Assembly (NCBI GenBank): GCA_016869415.1
Contig: VGEI01000117.1
Coordinates: 1-9,424 of the forward strand
Reading direction: 5' to 3'
DNA: 9,424 nt
DNA from: Alphaproteobacteria bacterium
GTDB lineage: Bacteria; Pseudomonadota; Alphaproteobacteria; CACIAM-22H2
The notes under the pieces were generated by a model. It had not been told where the DNA came from. It did not search any database and saw only the letters and a program-made list of their open reading frames with translations. Made by a program: the position numbers and the translations under genes. Positions 6,604 to 9,424 of the stretch are shown piece after piece; the first letter of the stretch is position 1; each line of letters begins with the position of its first letter.

Positions 6604-7143
6604 ATGAACGATTCGGATCGTAACCCGTCGCTCCCGTGGCACGAGATCGTGCTGCAGACCCTGAAGCGCAACGAGGTGAGGCTGGTCACCTATGTGCCCG
6701 ATCGGGTGCTCACGCCGCTGATCAAGGCGATTCACGCCGATCCCTATTTCACCGCCTTCGTCACCACGCGCGAGGAGGAAGCCGTGGGCATCGTCAGCGG
6801 TGCCTGGATGGCCGGGATGCGCGGCTGCCTCCTGATGCAGACCAGCGGCTTCGCCACGATCCCCAACGCGCTGGCCTCGCTGGTGGTGCCCAGCCAGATC
6901 CCGCTGATCATGTTCGTCTCCGAGCGCGGTACGCTGGGCGAGTTCAATCTCGGTCAGGCCATGGTCTGCCGCACCATGCGGCCGGTACTCGAGGCGCTGG
7001 CCATGGAGAACCACACCATCACGAGGCTCGATGAGCTGGAGTTCATTGTCGACCGCTCGATCAAACAGGCGCTGACCACTCAGGCGCCGGTGGCGCTCAT
7101 CCTCTCGCCGCTGCTGACTGGCGGCAAAGTCTTCGCCGCGTGA
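6604..7143 (+). CDS. Thiamine diphosphate enzyme, N-terminal (PYR-type) subunit; sulfopyruvate/phosphonopyruvate decarboxylase alpha-like
   Basis: A 179-residue protein equivalent to the N-terminal PYR domain of thiamine diphosphate enzymes, the size of ComD (sulfopyruvate decarboxylase alpha). It carries TREEEAVGI at 55-63, where the cofactor-activating Glu is expected (probably Glu59), then GAWMAG and LMQTSGFATIPNALASL, typical of the sulfopyruvate/phosphonopyruvate decarboxylase group. With the next gene it should form a cytoplasmic decarboxylase acting on a 2-oxo acid with an anionic group at C3. The ATG at 6604 is preferred because GAGG lies nine bases upstream; the frame extends to 6538 without a good site. 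The stop overlaps the GTG of the next gene. No sulfolactate or phosphonopyruvate synthesis genes lie in the window, so the substrate remains open. Confidence 0.86.
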   Translation: MNDSDRNPSLPWHEIVLQTLKRNEVRLVTYVPDRVLTPLIKAIHADPYFTAFVTTREEEAVGIVSGAWMAGMRGCLLMQTSGFATIPNALASLVVPSQIPLIMFVSERGTLGEFNLGQAMVCRTMRPVLEALAMENHTITRLDELEFIVDRSIKQALTTQAPVALILSPLLTGGKVFAA

Positions 7144-7754
7144 GCCGCACCATGACCAGCCCCACCCGCTATGACAACGCCAAGGTGATGAACCGTTTCG
7201 CCCTGACCCAGCGCCTGGTCGGCAAACTCAAGCGCGAGGAGGCCGTCATCGGCGGCATCGGCAACACCAATTTCGACCTTTGGGCCAGCGGCCAGCGGCC
7301 GCAGAATTTCTACATGCTGGGCAGCATGGGCCTGGCCATCCCGATCGCGCTGGGCGTGGCCATCGCCCAGCCGAAGCGCCATGTCGTCGCGCTCGAAGGC
7401 GACGGCTCGCTGCTCATGCAACTCGGCTGCCTGACCACCGTCGGCATGCTGGGGACGAAGAACCTCACCTTGGTGGTGATGGACAACCGCGTCTACCAGA
7501 TCACCGGCTCGCAGCCGACTGCCACCGCCGCCGGCGCCGACATCGTGGCCATCGCGCAAGGGGCGGGGATCCGGCGCAGCGCTTGGGCATCCGACGAGGA
7601 GGATTTCGACCGGCTGGTCGAACGGGCCCTAGCCGAGGGCGGGCCGAGCCTGATCGCCGCGCGCATCGATGGTCAGCCGGCCGTGGCCACCACCGAGCGC
7701 GACCCGGTCAGGATCCGCCAGAATTTCATGCGCGGTATTGCCGCTGCCGGTTAG
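7140..7754 (+). CDS. Thiamine diphosphate enzyme, C-terminal (PP-type) subunit; sulfopyruvate/phosphonopyruvate decarboxylase beta-like
   Basis: The 204-residue partner of the preceding gene and equivalent of ComE. It contains the diphosphate/Mg-binding motif EGDGSLLMQLG at 86-96 ending in LVVMDNRVYQITGSQ (111-125), where Asp115-Asn116 replaces the usual Asn-Asn, and MLGSMGLAIPIALGVA (59-74), typical of thiamine diphosphate C-terminal domains. Together the two subunits make one active site, with cofactor bound across the interface. The GTG at 7140 overlaps the upstream TGA (GTGA), favouring coupled translation; an in-frame ATG at 7152 is equally possible and would shorten the protein by four residues. 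Neither has a strong ribosome binding site. The stop lies 12 bases from the stop of the convergent repeat-protein gene. Confidence 0.87.
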   Translation: MSRTMTSPTRYDNAKVMNRFALTQRLVGKLKREEAVIGGIGNTNFDLWASGQRPQNFYMLGSMGLAIPIALGVAIAQPKRHVVALEGDGSLLMQLGCLTTVGMLGTKNLTLVVMDNRVYQITGSQPTATAAGADIVAIAQGAGIRRSAWASDEEDFDRLVERALAEGGPSLIAARIDGQPAVATTERDPVRIRQNFMRGIAAAG

Positions 7755-7766
7755 GGCCGCTTTCGC

Positions 7767-9374
7767 TCAGGCATCCCAGGCCGCGGCCAGGGCGTTCTGC
7801 AGCGTCGGGCTGCTCAGGTTGTAGAACAGGCTGCTGCCGGCCATGGCGGTGACCAGGGCGCCGACCTCGCCGCTCTCCAGCACGCCGCCGTCGGCGGTTC
7901 TGATCGCCGCCAGCTCGCGGTGCGCGGCGGCAAACCAGTCGTCCAGTGTGACGCTCTGCGAGCTGCCGCGCACGTCGATGCGCAGATCGTCACCCTGACG
8001 GCGCAGCCAGAGGTCGTCGGAGCCGATATCGGCAAACTCCAGCGTGTTGGCCGCTTCCATGCCCTCGCTGCCGTTGAGGATGGTGGTTCGCCCGTCGCCG
8101 CGCTCGAAGCGGTAGACGCCCGAGGTTCCCGTGTCGATCAGGTGGTTCACGCCCCAGCCAGCCTCCAGCAGGTTGCCGTTCCCGTTGGCGGTCAGCAGGT
8201 TGGTGCCGCCGCCGCCGATCAGCCGGGCGTCGTTGCCGTTGACCGTCAGGAAGTGGAGGCCGGATTCGCCGGCATAGAGCGTGTTGCGGTTGCCGTTGGC
8301 TTCGAGGATGTCGTGCCTGCCGCCGCCGATCAGCGTGCCGTCGTTGCCGTTGAGGGTCAGCTGCTGCAGCCCATATTGCCCCGCCTGCATTGTGGCGCGG
8401 TTGCCGTTGACAGTGAGAACGCCGTGGCTGCCGCCGCCGATCACGGTGCCGTCATTGCCGTCGAGGGTGAGCGTCTGCGTGCCGTAGTTGCCGGCCACCA
8501 GCAGGTTGTTGTTGCCCATGGCGGTGATGGTGTTGGAGCCGGTGCCGCCGCCGACCAGCACGCCGTCATTGCCCTCGAGGTAGAGAGTCTGATCCGGCCC
8601 GCTGACACAGCGGTTGAAGTCGTAGCTTTGGTAGCGGGCGCTCCACTGCATGAGATAGGAAACGCTGTAGCTGCCGCAGCCCGCGCCACTGTAGCCTTGG
8701 CAGCGGCTCGGCTCCTCCGGCAGCTCGATCTCCGGCACACCGTCGAGCACCCGGCCGACGACGAAATCGGCGCGGGCGCGATAGGCCGCGGCACTCTTGA
8801 GGGCAGCCGGGCCGCAGCCCCAGGTCGGGCCGAGAATCGTATGAACATCGCGGCCGGCGACCACCAGTACGTTGTTGTTGCCGTAGGCGGTGAGCGTGTT
8901 GGCGCCGGCACCGCCGATCAGCTGGCTGTCGTTGCCGAAGACGGTCAGCGAATGGCTGCCGTACTTGCCGGCCACCAGAAGCTCGTTGTTGCCGTTGGCC
9001 AGCAAGGTGCTGGAGCTGCCCTGGGCGATCAGCACGCTGTCGTTGCCGTCGACGGTCAGGCTCTGGTCGCGGCCGGTACCCCCGACCAGCAGGGATTCGT
9101 TGCCCGCCGCGTAAAGCTGCTGCCCGGCGCCGGCGCCGCCGACCAGGGTGTTGGCGTTGCCGAAGGCGTTCAGCAGGTCGGCGCCGTTGCCGGCGCGCAG
9201 TGTGTTGAGGTCGCCGTTGGCGATCAGTGTGTCGGCTCCGGCGCCGCTACTGGCGGCCAGCGTGTTGCCGGTGCCGTTGATCTCCAGTGTCTGTGGCCCG
9301 GGGCCGGACTGGCGGTAGGACTGTCCGTCGGCGGTGATGACGGCGTCGCCGGTGACGATGATCGGTGTCGGCAT
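7767..9374 (-). CDS. RTX-related repeat protein with Asn/Gly-rich solenoid, Cys-rich insert and HCBP-related C-terminus
   Basis: A 535-residue protein, probably secreted by a type I system. No Sec signal is seen at the N-terminus. Residues 29-179 and 264-409 consist of about 16 units of 17-20 residues that alternate between LTxxGNDxxLIGGG and LxANGNxNxLxAG forms and probably stack as a beta-solenoid. A non-repeat block with four cysteines (187, 225, 233, 256) interrupts them at 180-263. Residues about 420-482 (YRFERGDGRT to TLDDWF) match the HCBP-related domain of hemolysin-type calcium-binding proteins, and the tail (GALVTAMA to NALAAAWDA) resembles the C-termini of rhizobial RTX proteins, where the secretion signal lies. 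Classical Ca-binding GGxGxDxL nonapeptides are mostly replaced by Asn-rich forms, so calcium binding is uncertain. The ATG has AGGGGG nine bases upstream. No type I exporter is in the window. The role is unknown; adhesion or matrix function is a guess. Confidence 0.85.
   Translation of the reverse strand: MPTPIIVTGDAVITADGQSYRQSGPGPQTLEINGTGNTLAASSGAGADTLIANGDLNTLRAGNGADLLNAFGNANTLVGGAGAGQQLYAAGNESLLVGGTGRDQSLTVDGNDSVLIAQGSSSTLLANGNNELLVAGKYGSHSLTVFGNDSQLIGGAGANTLTAYGNNNVLVVAGRDVHTILGPTWGCGPAALKSAAAYRARADFVVGRVLDGVPEIELPEEPSRCQGYSGAGCGSYSVSYLMQWSARYQSYDFNRCVSGPDQTLYLEGNDGVLVGGGTGSNTITAMGNNNLLVAGNYGTQTLTLDGNDGTVIGGGSHGVLTVNGNRATMQAGQYGLQQLTLNGNDGTLIGGGRHDILEANGNRNTLYAGESGLHFLTVNGNDARLIGGGGTNLLTANGNGNLLEAGWGVNHLIDTGTSGVYRFERGDGRTTILNGSEGMEAANTLEFADIGSDDLWLRRQGDDLRIDVRGSSQSVTLDDWFAAAHRELAAIRTADGGVLESGEVGALVTAMAGSSLFYNLSSPTLQNALAAAWDA
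8148..8585 (-). repeat. Tandem 111-bp repeats, C-terminal block of the repeat protein
   Basis: This block encodes residues 264-409. On the + strand, CGTTGCCGTT at 8231 recurs at 8342 and, slightly changed, at 8453, an exact 111-base spacing. The phrase GCCGCCGCCGATCA precedes each copy. The 37-codon unit contains two shorter subunits, one ending LIGGG and one ending xAG. The DNA similarity is high enough to suggest expansion by duplication and to allow recombination between copies. Confidence 0.8.
8586..8837 (-). other. Non-repeat 84-residue block with four cysteines inside the solenoid
   Basis: Residues 180-263 have no GN repeats. They contain WGCGPAAL, a charged helix-like stretch (AYRARADFVVGRVLDG), an acidic Pro-rich turn, then two Cys around a Gly/Ser/Tyr-rich segment and an aromatic tail with the last Cys. 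Joining the flanks (VAGRDVH to TLYLEGND) nearly restores one repeat unit, as expected for an inserted domain or loop. I do not recognise a family. Four cysteines could form two disulfides outside the cell. Confidence 0.65.
8838..9290 (-). repeat. Asn/Gly-rich repeats, N-terminal block of the repeat protein
   Basis: This block encodes residues 29-179, about eight units of 17-20 residues such as DTLIANGDLNTLRAGNGA and NTLTAYGNNNVLVVAG. The units are more diverged in length and sequence than those of the C-terminal block, suggesting they are older or under looser constraint. A few RTX-like GGxGxx turns remain. Confidence 0.75.
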
Positions 9375-9380
9375 GGTTTG

Positions 9381-9413
9381 CCCCCTTGGAGCATTGGGAT
9401 CGATTCCAGGGGG
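9381..9413 (-). promoter_or_regulatory. Inverted repeat covering the ribosome binding site of the repeat-protein gene
   Basis: CCCCCTTGGA at 9381-9390 and TCCAGGGGG at 9405-9413 are complementary apart from one bulged base, with a 14-base loop. In the leftward mRNA the downstream arm contains the AAGGGGG ribosome binding site, so pairing would hide it. This could give translational control. No promoter is identifiable in the 50 bases upstream of the gene before the window ends. Confidence 0.45.
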
Positions 9414-9424
9414 ATCATGCGATG

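Noticed and set aside
7755..7766. Terminator between the convergent decarboxylase and repeat-protein genes
   Set aside because: Only 12 bases separate the stops, with no inverted repeat or T-run.
7767..9374. CRISPR array or satellite repeat suggested by the repeated GCCGTTG phrases
   Set aside because: The repeats vary between copies, keep reading frame, have no unique spacers of fixed size, and encode a coherent repeat protein.

Overview
This is a very GC-rich, densely coded window with short intergenic gaps and ATGA/GTGA-type overlaps. These traits, the carbohydrate-type ABC transporter, and the C-terminal architecture of the repeat protein suggest a chromosomal segment of an alphaproteobacterium (Rhizobiales or Rhodospirillales-like). 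That placement is inferred from style and is not proven. No RNA genes, insertion sequences, CRISPR arrays, integrases or origins are visible, and no stretch longer than 100 bases outside genes.

Region 1 (1-4422, + strand) is one tight operon that enters from the left edge: a MalG/UgpE-type permease (5' end cut off), a MalK/UgpC-type ATPase, a divergent glycerophosphodiester phosphodiesterase (GDPD), an endonuclease/exonuclease/phosphatase (EEP) fold hydrolase, and a canonical GDPD. Gaps are from -10 to +7 bases. The layout resembles the known ugpBAECQ arrangement (glycerol-3-phosphate/glycerophosphodiester uptake plus an intracellular phosphodiesterase), enlarged by a second GDPD and an EEP enzyme. 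The likely theme is import of a glycerophosphodiester or related polyol phosphodiester and its cytoplasmic hydrolysis. The substrate cannot be fixed from sequence.

Region 2 (4419-6522) holds a leftward tetR-doxX pair and a divergent exported metallo-beta-lactamase-fold hydrolase. A 20-bp palindrome with one mismatched pair lies between them and overlaps the -10 element of a good promoter for the hydrolase gene. This predicts that the TetR protein represses the hydrolase and probably its own operon. The doxX gene and the last gene of region 1 converge and share one CTAG as both stop codons.

Region 3 (6604-7754, + strand) encodes a thiamine diphosphate-dependent decarboxylase split over two adjacent genes, of the sulfopyruvate/phosphonopyruvate decarboxylase type (ComD/ComE-like).

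Region 4 (7767-9374, - strand) encodes a 535-residue repeat protein related to RTX/hemolysin-type secreted proteins. The repeats are Asn/Gly-rich with a 37-residue (111-bp) period, and they are interrupted by an 84-residue four-cysteine block that does not resemble the repeats. The C-terminus has the HCBP-related type of domain and a tail expected of a type I secretion substrate. A hairpin just upstream of its start would cover the ribosome binding site. This gene holds the most unusual content in the window.
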